Counted from the first letter of the stretch, positions 19,571 through 28,748 are shown. The stretch is DNA of 64,000 bases from JANSWP01 sp041941305 (GCA_041941305.1 JBGTQJ010000043.1:1-64000); one strand, 5' to 3'. Notes: a model not told the origin generated them from the letters alone. Numbers and translations are program-made.

Positions 19571-19753
19571 TGCTGCACTCTGTATATAATTTTGATTCCA
19601 CTGATTACCTTTTATAAAAATCGGTATTTAGAGATAATTTGTACAGAAACTATATCTAAATCCGACAAAGAAGAAGATGGTCAAGAAGGATTTATCAGCT
19701 TGATATTCCCTCTCTTTTCCGTGGTCTTCCACGTCAAAAAACCAAATTTCATC

Positions 19754-21043
19754 ATGAAAAATTCAATTGGCGTATTATTTAAAAAGCTATTATTTATTGT
19801 AGCATTTGTGAGCCTTCTGAATACTTACAATTTAAATGCACAAACGAGTATTGGCGTTTTAGGAGGAGTCAATTTTTCCAAGTTCCAATTGGAAGATAAA
19901 GAATGGTCTTGGGAAGTTCCAGAATATTCTAGAAGTAAGGGATGGAAAGCAGGGGGACTTATTGAATTCGGTTCTAACAATCTTCTTTCTCTACAATTGG
20001 AACCCATGTGGGTGCAGAAAAAATCTGTTCTAACTCTTCAAAATATGCATGAACCTCCAACGCTTCCATTCCCACAATTCAGTCAGACTTTAAACTATTT
20101 TGAATTACCAGCCTTTGTGAAGTTATCTTTGGGCAAAGGCAATATTCGACCCTATCTACTTGGTGGCGGTGAGTTTGCTTTCCTTATTAGTGCTACAGAA
20201 AAAGACTTGACCTGGAATAACGAAACTTACGACATCAAAGACCGCTTTGAGCAATTTGACTATGGCTATACTTATGGCGGAGGTATTGAGTTTCCAATTT
20301 TCAATAAGGCTTCTTTTTTTGTAGAGGCGAGGAAGAGTGTTGGCCTTGCGAATATTAATAAGGGGAGTTTTGAAAATGCTTCTGTTTCGACGAGTGGCCT
20401 TCAAGTGATGGGAGGGGTGAAGATTCCTTTGTTTGTGCAGGCTGAACCTTGCGATTGTGAAAACCTAACAGTTTTAGGATATAATTTTCATGTTAATAAG
20501 CCAGTGACGAATGCTGGAAACGTTGAAATAACCATTACCCTAATTATTAACTACAAGTTAAAGTGTGAAAAGGGTGCTGTTCGAAATGAATGTTCAGGAA
20601 CCCTTGAATGGTCAAGGGTTGGGGCCAATGCTATTCCAGTAATTCCGCCTGATCCTTGGAATGGGATAGTTCCAGTGGAATTAATTAATGATGATTCGAA
20701 AACAGTAACTGAAAAATGCACTAAGAAAAATCCCCAAAAGAAGGTTTGGATTTCAAATTATAAAATTAATATTCCTGGTACAGCGCTCCCTGTTACAGGG
20801 ACCGTAGAGTTTGAATTTGAGGCTTCTTGTTTAGGTGGTACGACAGGTGTACCCAGAACAATAAAATTAGTTGTTGATACAGGCAAACCTGGGAGAATTA
20901 ATCAATTAGCTTCAGATTTAGATGGAGATGGATTAACAGGAGCAGAAGAAAAGAATAAAAAAACAGATCCTAATAACTGGGATACAGATGGAGATAAAAT
21001 AAATGATAAGGATGATCCAAATCCTCTTAAAAAAGATAACTGA
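19754..21043 (+). CDS. Outer-membrane beta-barrel protein with Cys domain and TSP3-like calcium-binding tail
   Basis: 429 aa from the ATG at 19754, where a signal peptide starts (KKLLFIVAFVSLLNTYNLNAQ); an open frame extends back to 19592 without a signal. Residues 30-230 resemble the small 'porin family' barrel (alternating strands; GVLGGVNFSKF at the start; VFVEARKSVGLANI near the end). A Cys-containing domain (about 235-385) follows (PCDCENLTVLG, KCEKGAVRNECSG). The tail (390-429) has D-x-D-x-D-G loops (DLDGDGLTGAEE, DTDGDKINDKDD) of the thrombospondin type 3 class that bind calcium. The fusion is unusual. It sits between TPR-CHAT genes 2 and 3. Confidence 0.75.
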   Translation: MKNSIGVLFKKLLFIVAFVSLLNTYNLNAQTSIGVLGGVNFSKFQLEDKEWSWEVPEYSRSKGWKAGGLIEFGSNNLLSLQLEPMWVQKKSVLTLQNMHEPPTLPFPQFSQTLNYFELPAFVKLSLGKGNIRPYLLGGGEFAFLISATEKDLTWNNETYDIKDRFEQFDYGYTYGGGIEFPIFNKASFFVEARKSVGLANINKGSFENASVSTSGLQVMGGVKIPLFVQAEPCDCENLTVLGYNFHVNKPVTNAGNVEITITLIINYKLKCEKGAVRNECSGTLEWSRVGANAIPVIPPDPWNGIVPVELINDDSKTVTEKCTKKNPQKKVWISNYKINIPGTALPVTGTVEFEFEASCLGGTTGVPRTIKLVVDTGKPGRINQLASDLDGDGLTGAEEKNKKTDPNNWDTDGDKINDKDDPNPLKKDN

Positions 21044-21115
21044 TCAATTGAGCATTTTCTTTCTTAAATCCGAAAATTTAAAAGAAACCAAAACCTGTTT
21101 GTTTGAAAACTGATA

Positions 21116-21151
21116 TTCATAAAAATTCTAAAAAACTGCAATTTTTATGAA
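21116..21151. repeat. 12-bp AT-rich hairpin
   Basis: TTCATAAAAATT (21116-21127) is the exact reverse complement of 21140-21151. It lies between the barrel gene and the lipoprotein gene and could be a weak transcription stop. No T-run is separate from the stem. Confidence 0.45.
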
Positions 21152-21204
21152 GTTCAAAATTAGACTGAACAGGCACTTATTTGGCTAATTAAAACTAAAT
21201 AATC

Positions 21205-21948
21205 ATGAAAACCAAAATTCAAAAAACTCTGCCAAAATTTATTGGAATATTCCTAATTTCTTGCATCCTAATCAATTGTTCATTAGTGGAAACTGATCCG
21301 CCTCCTTTTCTACATTGCAACGTACAAGATAACAATTGCATTGACATCAACTACGACGGCAATGGAGAAAGCATTGAAGAAAATGATCAATTACCTCCAG
21401 GTAATTCCGAATTGACAGATACCAATGGGGACGGCATTCCTGATAAAATCATTCTTGGGACAAAAGGAAATGTTACTCTTAGTGAAGATACAGATATCGA
21501 AGATGAGGGAGAGAAAGAAATTATCATGTTGGACTCTGGTCGTCCGCCTGGGAATTTCATCAGCATCGATCTCGACAATGACAAAGACCCGGACATCATA
21601 ATTATTGGAACAGGACCGACTGGTATTCGTAGTAGCAATATTGATATGGATGGTGATTGTGACCCTGAAATCGTAATTGAAGACCCAACTCGCCCTCCCG
21701 AGAGTTCTTACACCGTAGATCTGGATGGTGACGAAAGACCAGATGTCATCGTTTTGGGAACTAGTGGTGCTGCCATACGAATAGAAAACATAGACGACCA
21801 GCCAGATGATAAAGAAAAAGAGATAGTTGTATTTGATCCAACTCGCCCCAAGGGCTATTGCAATCCAGTGTCTTTAGATGATGATAATCTTGATGGTCAT
21901 ATTGATACCAAAGACGACCCCGATATTTTTGTTAAGGGACAGCAATAA
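21205..21948 (+). CDS. Asp-rich repeat lipoprotein (calcium-loop type)
   Basis: 247 aa. The N-terminus has a lipoprotein signal with lipobox ILINC (Cys about residue 25). The rest is built from roughly 55-residue repeats, each holding a D-x-D/N-x-D-x-D/P loop (DTNGDGIPDKI, DLDNDKDPDIII, DMDGDCDPEIVI, DLDGDERPDVIV) followed by a Gly-rich turn and a DPTRPP/SGRPP motif. This resembles FG-GAP or TSP3 calcium-binding units, but no named family could be assigned. It is likely an outer-membrane or surface lipoprotein that binds calcium. It lies between the barrel gene and TPR-CHAT gene 3, so it may belong to the same locus. Confidence 0.7.
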   Translation: MKTKIQKTLPKFIGIFLISCILINCSLVETDPPPFLHCNVQDNNCIDINYDGNGESIEENDQLPPGNSELTDTNGDGIPDKIILGTKGNVTLSEDTDIEDEGEKEIIMLDSGRPPGNFISIDLDNDKDPDIIIIGTGPTGIRSSNIDMDGDCDPEIVIEDPTRPPESSYTVDLDGDERPDVIVLGTSGAAIRIENIDDQPDDKEKEIVVFDPTRPKGYCNPVSLDDDNLDGHIDTKDDPDIFVKGQQ

Positions 21949-22074
21949 TTAGAGCTAATTTCGCTGAACCATGAAAAGATCAATATAAAATAATAGTGGT
22001 TGGGATTTCCAGAAAGTTTCGACCGCTTCTTTTATGTCTACATTTCACTCAATTATCATTATTTGTTATTAGTT

Positions 22075-22137
22075 CTGATTTTCAGTAACTTACGATTGAT
22101 TATCAATCTTGATCTTCTAATAAAAATCACATCAGCC
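22075..22137 (+). promoter_or_regulatory. Leader shared with TPR-CHAT gene 2 (copy b)
   Basis: Similar to 16361-16423, including CTGATTTTCAGTAACTTAC and the ACATCA box directly before ATG. This supports duplication of the gene together with its 5' region. Confidence 0.5.
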
Positions 22138-25026
22138 ATGAAAGACCAATTTTTATTGCTCGCCTTTTGTTTGGTTTCATTTTTTGGATATGGGCAGGTG
22201 GATAGTTTGGGAATAGAAGAAAAATTGAATGAATTAAGTGGATTAGTAAAAAAATATCATAAGGAAGGAAATATAAAAGAGGCAATTATTTATGGAAAAA
22301 AAGCTTTAGAATTTAGCAAAGAAAACTATGGAGCCAAACACAAGCATTACAATTCCAGCCTTCATGATTTAGCATATCTATATCACCTTAAAGGACTTTA
22401 TGACATAGCACTTCCTATGTATCTTGAATCATTAAATTTGACTGAGAAGATATTTGGGAAAAATCATATTGAGTATGGAATGCGATTGAATAACATGACA
22501 GTATTTTATTATGAATCCGGTAAAATTGAGAAAGCTTTAACTCTATATCCGCAAATTTTAAAAATTCTTGAATTAAATGTTGGGAAAAACCATGAATGGT
22601 ATGGTTTAGTTTTAAATAATTATGCCCAACTATATAAAGAAATAGGAGATTATTACAAAGCAATTCCATTGCAACTAAAGGCAACCAAGATTATTGAAAG
22701 TGTTTTAGGAAAAGAAAATAGCCAGTATGCTACCCATTTATATAATTTGGGATTGATTTATCATGCTATTGGACATTTTAATAAGGCACTTTTGATGATC
22801 CAAGAAGCATTGGTCATTACTGAAGAAAGTCAGGGAAAAGATCATCCAGAATATAGTTTTCGGCTAAACGGTTTAGGAGTATTATATCATGATATGGGTC
22901 AAGCTGATAAAGCTCTTCCATTTCAATTGGAAGCAATAGAAGTTTTAAAAAGAACAATAGGGAAAGAGCATAGGCGATACAGTTTGTTTTTAAATAATCT
23001 TGCCTCTATTTATCAAGAATTATTTCAATATGACAATGCAATTAAATATTATTTAGAAGCCCTCCATTATGCCGAAGAGAATCTAGTCAATAATCACGTT
23101 GAACGAGGGAGGTATTTGAACAATTTAGGCACTATCTATTTGAGGAAAGAAAATTATAAAAAGGCTCTTTCATTATACTTTGAAGCTTTAGAGGCTTTTG
23201 AAGATTCTGAAATAATAAAACACAAAATACAAAATAAAACATTGTTGAATATAGGGCGTGTATTTCAGTTGTTAGGGCAGGATGACAAAGCAATTCCTTA
23301 TTATGAAAAGGTAAGTAAATCTCAAATTAAGCTCCTGTTTGAACTTTATCCTTCTTTAAGTGAACTTGAGAGAATTCAATACCTTAAAAGCTTGAATATT
23401 GATTTTAAACAAATTCTTCATTTCTGTTTGGAAAATCCAGAAATTTCAAACTCAGTACAAAATCTTTACTTAGCTTTTAAAGGACTAGCACTGGAAGGAA
23501 GCATTGAAAGTAGGAGTAATATCCTAACTTCTTCAAATAGTTTTTTGTTGGATAAACATTTTGAACTAATTGCAATACGAAGAAAGATTGTAGAAGCATA
23601 TTCTAAATCATCACAAAATACAAAAAAGAAAATTGAAATAGATTCGCTTCACAACATTGCTGAACTTCTCGAAGGCGAACTCTCCAGAGCCTCCTCCGCT
23701 CTCGCCGCCCAATTCGACCCTGACAAAAAACGCCAAATCACTTTGCAAGACCTAAAGGAGGAACTTGCAGAAAACGAAGCAACCATAGAATTCCTCCACT
23801 TCCAATACTACAATGGCAATGAATGGACTGACAGCACCCTTTACTGCGCCCTCCTCACCCGTCCTGGTTATGAAGAACCCAAATTCATCACGCTCACCGA
23901 AGACAAAACTCTCCAAAAAATCTTGAAAACTTCGGTAGCGCAACAAAGTGACAATTACATCACTAATCCTCAAAAAGGGTACGAACTATGGCAGCTCCTG
24001 TGGAAACCACTCGAGCCTCACCTTGAAGGCGTAACTAAAATCCACCTCTCCCCAAGTGGCTTACTCCACCAAGTTGCTTTTGATGCACTGTCTGCTGAAA
24101 ATGAAGGAAATCAATTCGTTGGCGATAGTTACGAACTCGCCTACCACGGTACCCTCCGCGATTTCGTTTTGAAAAAAAGCTATGGGGAACATGGCAAAAG
24201 TATCACACTGGTCGGAGGAGCAGAATATGATTTGGACTCAATTTCAATGTCTGGCTTAGTACAAAACTTTGATAACGATTTGACTGCCCTGCCAAGAGAG
24301 AAACCTTTGGAAATTGGCGGCATCAAAATAGGCACACGTTCCTTGCCTGAAGATTCTACTCGAAATGCAGTGCGTTTTGGCTACTTGCCCGGCACAAAAG
24401 AAGAGGTAACCAATATCGCTGGGCAATTTCAAAACCAAAACTGGCAGGTAAAAAGTTATACAGATAAACAGGCACTTGAGGATAGGGTGAAAGCTGAAAG
24501 TGGTGAAAATGCTCCTGCTATCCTTCACCTTGCTACTCATGGTTATTTTTTCAAACCCTTTGAGGGCGAAGAAAAATATGATAATACGCTCGGGGAACGC
24601 ATTATCACTTCCGAAAATCCGCTGTTGCGCTCGGGTTTGGTTTTTACAGGTGTGAATCACACCTGGCAAGGCGGTCAGCCTATTCCCGGCATGGAAGATG
24701 GCGTGCTCACTGCTTACGAAATATCCAACCTGGATTTGCTGAATACCAATCTCGTCGTGCTGTCTGCCTGCGAAACTGGTTTAGGCGATGTGCACGATGC
24801 TGAAGGCGTTTTTGGTTTGCAGCGAGCCTTTAAAACAGCTGGAGTTGAAAACCTCATCGTTAGCCTTTGGAAAGTACCGGATGCTGAGACTTCAGAACTG
24901 ATGCAACTTTTTTACAAAAATTACTTAGAGGGCGATTCCATTAGAACGGCATTTAGAAAAGCACAACGAGTAATGCGCGAGAAAGTTCCACCATTTTATT
25001 GGGCAGGCTTTGTATTGATCGAATAA
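22138..25026 (+). CDS. Secreted TPR-CHAT (caspase-like) protein 3
   Basis: 962 aa from the ATG at 22138, which begins the signal peptide MKDQFLLLAFCLVSFFGYGQ; the frame is open back to 22000. About eight 42-residue TPRs (residues 50-370; LNNLASIYQ, GKDHPEY) are followed by a linker and a CHAT domain (about 510-962) with His801 and Cys878 in intact HLATHGYFF and SACETGLGD motifs. DNA from 23668 to the end is almost the same as in gene 2 (18212-19570), whereas the TPR part is quite different in sequence and repeat number. It has no sigma gene of its own. A MITE lies 107 bp downstream. Confidence 0.88.
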   Translation: MKDQFLLLAFCLVSFFGYGQVDSLGIEEKLNELSGLVKKYHKEGNIKEAIIYGKKALEFSKENYGAKHKHYNSSLHDLAYLYHLKGLYDIALPMYLESLNLTEKIFGKNHIEYGMRLNNMTVFYYESGKIEKALTLYPQILKILELNVGKNHEWYGLVLNNYAQLYKEIGDYYKAIPLQLKATKIIESVLGKENSQYATHLYNLGLIYHAIGHFNKALLMIQEALVITEESQGKDHPEYSFRLNGLGVLYHDMGQADKALPFQLEAIEVLKRTIGKEHRRYSLFLNNLASIYQELFQYDNAIKYYLEALHYAEENLVNNHVERGRYLNNLGTIYLRKENYKKALSLYFEALEAFEDSEIIKHKIQNKTLLNIGRVFQLLGQDDKAIPYYEKVSKSQIKLLFELYPSLSELERIQYLKSLNIDFKQILHFCLENPEISNSVQNLYLAFKGLALEGSIESRSNILTSSNSFLLDKHFELIAIRRKIVEAYSKSSQNTKKKIEIDSLHNIAELLEGELSRASSALAAQFDPDKKRQITLQDLKEELAENEATIEFLHFQYYNGNEWTDSTLYCALLTRPGYEEPKFITLTEDKTLQKILKTSVAQQSDNYITNPQKGYELWQLLWKPLEPHLEGVTKIHLSPSGLLHQVAFDALSAENEGNQFVGDSYELAYHGTLRDFVLKKSYGEHGKSITLVGGAEYDLDSISMSGLVQNFDNDLTALPREKPLEIGGIKIGTRSLPEDSTRNAVRFGYLPGTKEEVTNIAGQFQNQNWQVKSYTDKQALEDRVKAESGENAPAILHLATHGYFFKPFEGEEKYDNTLGERIITSENPLLRSGLVFTGVNHTWQGGQPIPGMEDGVLTAYEISNLDLLNTNLVVLSACETGLGDVHDAEGVFGLQRAFKTAGVENLIVSLWKVPDAETSELMQLFYKNYLEGDSIRTAFRKAQRVMREKVPPFYWAGFVLIE

Positions 25027-25132
25027 TAATTGGCTCTTCCAAAATGGCGTTGTATCAAAAGTCAAATTCCTGAGAGACTCGCAAAACGATATTCGATTAT
25101 TCGGAGTTCATTTTTACTTATGAAACAGCTTA

Positions 25133-25285
25133 GAGTATGTTTAAATTTTTCCTGCCTGAAAACCTACACTTTAAGAACCTGGTTTCTAATCAAATCGGTC
25201 ATTTATCTTGATAAATTCCCTCTTTGATTTTTCACCAGAACCCTAAATTGCTGATTTTCAGTATGTAAAATTTTTAAACATACTC
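25133..25285. mobile_element. MITE copy A, 153 bp, TTA target duplication
   Basis: The element starts GAGTATGTTTAAA and ends TTTAAACATACTC (13-bp perfect terminal inverted repeats) and is flanked on both sides by TTA (25130-25132 and 25286-25288). It has no coding capacity. A diverged second copy is at 48242. The GAG-type end and 3-bp TNA duplication resemble IS5-family elements, but the parent transposon is not in the window. It fills most of the 408-bp gap between TPR-CHAT gene 3 and the next gene. Confidence 0.8.
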
Positions 25286-25434
25286 TTAAGTTGAATTTTC
25301 ACAGAAGCGGAAGGGCATGGTTAATTCATTTTTTTTGATTTTTTTTCATAAAACATGATCACTATTTTCAATAATGGGTATTAAGAGCCAAAATCTACTT
25401 TACAATCTATTTTAAAGAATCAAAACCATAAATC

Positions 25435-25959
25435 ATGAATCAAAAAAAGAAGACTTTTGAATTGAATTTACTTTTGTTTTGCTTTCTTTTTTGCATTACG
25501 ATTCAAGGGATTACTCAATCTGTTCAAAATACATTAGATGTAATGAGTAGTGGAGGGGAAGAATATGAAGGAAACGGAATAATTATGAGTTATTCCATTG
25601 GTGAACTGGCTACTGAAACTTTTTCTAATTCAGGAATTATCTTAACTCAAGGATATCACCAACCTGAAGACATTTTTTTGAATGTGATTGGAGCACCACA
25701 ACAGTCTTTGGTCATTACACCCAATAATGACGGGCTCAATGAAAACCTCTTTTTAGAGGATATTCAAAACTACCCTAACAATGAAATTTTGGTGCTAAAT
25801 CGATGGGGAAGTCTTGTATTTCAGGCTCAACCATATTTAAATGACTGGAATGGAACTCATGGCGGAAAACCGTTACCAGAAGGTACCTATTACTACATTG
25901 TCAAATTAGATATGGCGAATGCAGAAGTGCTTTACGGCTCTATTACTATTAAAAGATAA
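25435..25959 (+). CDS. Short secreted protein with T9SS type B (gliding-associated) C-terminal domain
   Basis: 174 aa. A signal peptide (about residues 10-27, LLLFCFLFCITIQGITQ) leads to a small beta domain (30-85; SGGEEYEGNGIIMSYSIGEL, and GYHQPE typical of T9SS client proteins). The last 85 residues match the 'gliding motility-associated' type B sorting domain: ITPNNDGLNEN, VLNRWGSLVFQ, WNGTHGGKPLPEGTYYYIV and a final GSITIKR. Type B clients typically travel with a PorP/SprF-like partner, and one lies at 27647. It is probably in one transcription unit with the next two genes. Confidence 0.88.
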   Translation: MNQKKKTFELNLLLFCFLFCITIQGITQSVQNTLDVMSSGGEEYEGNGIIMSYSIGELATETFSNSGIILTQGYHQPEDIFLNVIGAPQQSLVITPNNDGLNENLFLEDIQNYPNNEILVLNRWGSLVFQAQPYLNDWNGTHGGKPLPEGTYYYIVKLDMANAEVLYGSITIKR

Positions 25960-25965
25960 TTAGAT

Positions 25966-26051
25966 GGTTTAATGGTTAAAGTGTTGGATTACCATTACAG
26001 GCATTCTCAGCGTCTGATGCTTTAACAAAAAATACATTTAACCATCAAACC
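25966..26051. repeat. 15-bp inverted repeat with TGGTTTAATGGTTAAA-type sequence
   Basis: GGTTTAATGGTTAAA (25966-25980) matches the reverse complement of 26037-26051 at 14 of 15 positions, with a 56-nt loop. The surrounding DNA has scattered AACCAT/ATGGTT words, resembling degenerate low-complexity repeats of Bacteroidota intergenic regions. Confidence 0.5.
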
Positions 26052-26091
26052 ACAAAACCATCCATAACCTTTAACTCAAAATCAATTGATC

Positions 26092-27591
26092 ATGAAAAAC
26101 GTAATCACAATTTTCATTCTGGCATTGCTATGCCAACTCGGTATTTCTCAATCTTCACCTGGCTTTAAGTACCAAACTGTTCTTCGGGATATGAGTCGGC
26201 AGGTGTTAGTCAATCAACCAGTTAGTTTTTTACTAACGATTCATGAAAGTAGTCCAACTGGAACGGAAGTATTCTCTGATAGCTATTCTATCGACACTGA
26301 CCAAATGGGACGTGTAAGTATTAATATCCAAAATACTAGTACTTCAACTGGAGATTTGGAAGATATTGATTGGGGAAATGGGGACTATTTCTTAAATGTA
26401 AAAACTGACGTTGGAAATGGGCTTCAAGATATGGGAACCTCAATAATACTAGGAGCACCTTTTGCTTTTGCTGCTTCTACTGCATTAGATGATGGTGACA
26501 AAGATGCCACAAATGAACTACAGGACTGGGCGGATATACCTGATAAACCAATAGGGTTTTTAGACGGTATTGATGATGTAGAAGATGATGATGCAGACCC
26601 TGAAAATGAGTTAATTGAAGACCTGATACTCACGGGCACTACCTTGGAAATTGAAGAGGGAGGATATAGTATTTCTGTTGATTTAAGCGCATTGCAGGAT
26701 GGAGTCATCGATGATGATGCTAATCCAACTAATGAAATTCAAACACTTTCAAAAAGCGGCAATGAAATTATATTATCGAATAATGGAGGTTCGATTACTT
26801 TAAATGATGATGATGCCACGAATGAACTTCAATCATTAGATTTAGATTTGGGCACCAATACACTTTACTCCAGACTGCCTAACGGTCAAGCTTATTCTTC
26901 AATTGATCTAAGCACCTATTTTTCACTTTGGAATGTCAATAATAATTTTCTTTCAACCAGTTATCCCAGGGTAGGTGTCGGAACGGGTAATCCGGGGGCT
27001 AAATTAGAAGTTCGTGGAGCGGATTCAAACGAAGAAGAATTGTTGGCTCTATTTAGAAAAGATAATGCAGATGGTGCCAACAGGCAGTTAATGTTAAGGA
27101 TCAATCCCACTATCCCTGAAGTTTCATTTTTGACAGATGGTAGTGGTGGAGCAAATCCTAGATTGAGTTTGCATGCCGGAGCAGGAGATAACCCCCAACT
27201 AGTACTCACGCCAAATGGCAATGTTGGTGTAGGTACTAACACACCAACCGCAGGACTGGATGTACATGGAACCGTAAGTGCTTTTGGTGAATGGCAAACT
27301 CAATCTTATCCAGTATATGTTGCGCCACAGGAAGCAAATTCAGATGGTTTTGTAGTAGTTCACTATCATGCACCTTCTAATTGTAGCATAACCACCGTTT
27401 GGGGTTATACTGGAAATTCTGAAGATTTGGGTGAGGATGATAAGAAAATGGGCATTTCAATTGACCCTCCAAACTTCACTACTAATTCTTTTATGATGCC
27501 TGTGAGAAAAGGTGATTATTGGATGGTGAACACCGTTAGCGAGCTTTCTTATATATGTATAACAGTGAATTGGATGCCTTTGGGGAAATAA
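26092..27591 (+). CDS. Tail-fibre-like surface protein
   Basis: 499 aa from the ATG at 26092 (a TTG two codons upstream is also in frame). A signal peptide (MKNVITIFILALLCQLGISQ) precedes a domain shared with the protein at 33545: FKYQTVLRD, QPVSFLLTIHES and GAPFAFAAS. The middle has Asp-rich linkers (DDDADPENELIEDL, DDDATNELQSL) typical of these trimeric fibre-like proteins. The C-terminal part has NPGAKLEVRG and NTPTAGLDVHG motifs seen before phage-tail-fibre or endosialidase-like tips. It lies between the type B sorting-domain protein and the PorP/SprF-like gene. A surface adhesin role is inferred. Confidence 0.7.
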   Translation: MKNVITIFILALLCQLGISQSSPGFKYQTVLRDMSRQVLVNQPVSFLLTIHESSPTGTEVFSDSYSIDTDQMGRVSINIQNTSTSTGDLEDIDWGNGDYFLNVKTDVGNGLQDMGTSIILGAPFAFAASTALDDGDKDATNELQDWADIPDKPIGFLDGIDDVEDDDADPENELIEDLILTGTTLEIEEGGYSISVDLSALQDGVIDDDANPTNEIQTLSKSGNEIILSNNGGSITLNDDDATNELQSLDLDLGTNTLYSRLPNGQAYSSIDLSTYFSLWNVNNNFLSTSYPRVGVGTGNPGAKLEVRGADSNEEELLALFRKDNADGANRQLMLRINPTIPEVSFLTDGSGGANPRLSLHAGAGDNPQLVLTPNGNVGVGTNTPTAGLDVHGTVSAFGEWQTQSYPVYVAPQEANSDGFVVVHYHAPSNCSITTVWGYTGNSEDLGEDDKKMGISIDPPNFTTNSFMMPVRKGDYWMVNTVSELSYICITVNWMPLGK

Positions 27592-27646
27592 TAAAACCAG
27601 ATTCATATAATATCATCTGAAATAGTCACATCTAAATCACAAAATC

Positions 27647-28621
27647 ATGAAAAAGATTAGTCTAATAATAATTGGCTCGGTTTGGTTATTGATGCAGGGC
27701 TTTTCACAACAAATTCCTCTCTTTACACAAAACAGTCAATATAATGCTCTTCTGAATCCGGCAGCTTTGAATATGGATGCAATTGTATTTCAATCTGAAG
27801 CTATCAACCATCTAGGGGTTTCATTTCGCACTCAATGGGTTGGAATAGAAGATAGCCCCCTCACAGGAATGATTCGCTATAACCGCCATTTTCCCAATCA
27901 AAATATGTTGGCTGGAATTGCATTAATTATTGATGAAACTGCTCCAACCAATAATTCCGGAGGCATTCTTCGATATGCCTATCAAATGCCTATGGCGACG
28001 GGAACATTATCACTTGGTTTGGCAGCTGGGTTTTTTCAAAATTCCTACCGAGGGGACGAAGTCAATATGCGCGATGCGAATGATTTTATTGCAATGGAAA
28101 CAAGGAGAAGATGGTATGCAGATTTTAGTCTCGGAGCATTTTATTATACAGAATTGTACAACAGTGACCTTTTATTTGCTGGTGTTTCTATTCCTCAATT
28201 GGCTGGGATAGAAGTTGCTGCCGATGGTCAATCAGCAGATTATTATGATTATCGAAAACAACACTACCAAGCGCGAATTGGCTATCTCAAGTTTTTAGGG
28301 AATAGTTTGATGGCTAGTGAACAAAACTTTCTGGAAACTTCTCTTAGGGCAAATTTTGCTAAAAACACACCTTTAAAAATTACAAGCCTTATTAAATATC
28401 AAATGCAAGGGACTTTTTGGATAGGCGGTGGATATGCTGGAAGTTTTGGGAGTCCCGGATTTAATAGCGATGATCTTCGTTTTGAAGCTGGCGTTATCCT
28501 GTTTGGGGCAGGCAATACGGAACAGGTTTTTAAAATTGGCTATGCATTTGAATTCAACTTGAGTGCTTACCAAATGCAATTGGGAAACACACATGAAGTA
28601 AATCTGGCTTATATGTTTTAA
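27647..28621 (+). CDS. PorP/SprF family type IX secretion membrane protein
   Basis: 324 aa. A signal peptide (KKISLIIIGSVWLLMQGFSQ) is followed by the family opening QIPLFTQNSQYNALLNPAAL, then SFRTQWVGIEDSP and a long run of amphipathic strands ending LGNTHEVNLAYMF, as expected for an outer-membrane barrel. PorP/SprF proteins help type B sorting-domain clients reach or stay on the cell surface, and such a client is encoded at 25435. The order client, fibre, barrel suggests one operon. Confidence 0.9.
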   Translation: MKKISLIIIGSVWLLMQGFSQQIPLFTQNSQYNALLNPAALNMDAIVFQSEAINHLGVSFRTQWVGIEDSPLTGMIRYNRHFPNQNMLAGIALIIDETAPTNNSGGILRYAYQMPMATGTLSLGLAAGFFQNSYRGDEVNMRDANDFIAMETRRRWYADFSLGAFYYTELYNSDLLFAGVSIPQLAGIEVAADGQSADYYDYRKQHYQARIGYLKFLGNSLMASEQNFLETSLRANFAKNTPLKITSLIKYQMQGTFWIGGGYAGSFGSPGFNSDDLRFEAGVILFGAGNTEQVFKIGYAFEFNLSAYQMQLGNTHEVNLAYMF

Positions 28622-28748
28622 ACATTTTTTGCTGGCTCCCTTATCCATGAAACAAAATAGACATTCCAAATCGGACTTTTGGCAGAGACAACTATAAAAC
28701 ATTTTTTTAACCTCCTGTAGCCAAGCTACAGTACAAATCTTTTGTGCT

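Noticed and set aside
9144..25026. Craspase (gRAMP/Csx29) or gasdermin-type CHAT system
   Set aside because: No CRISPR array, Cas protein or gasdermin-like gene is present, and the CHAT proteins have signal peptides, so a cytosolic CRISPR-protease role is unlikely.
25030..25227. 65-codon frame after TPR-CHAT gene 3
   Set aside because: It is made of MITE sequence and flank; no protein-like features.
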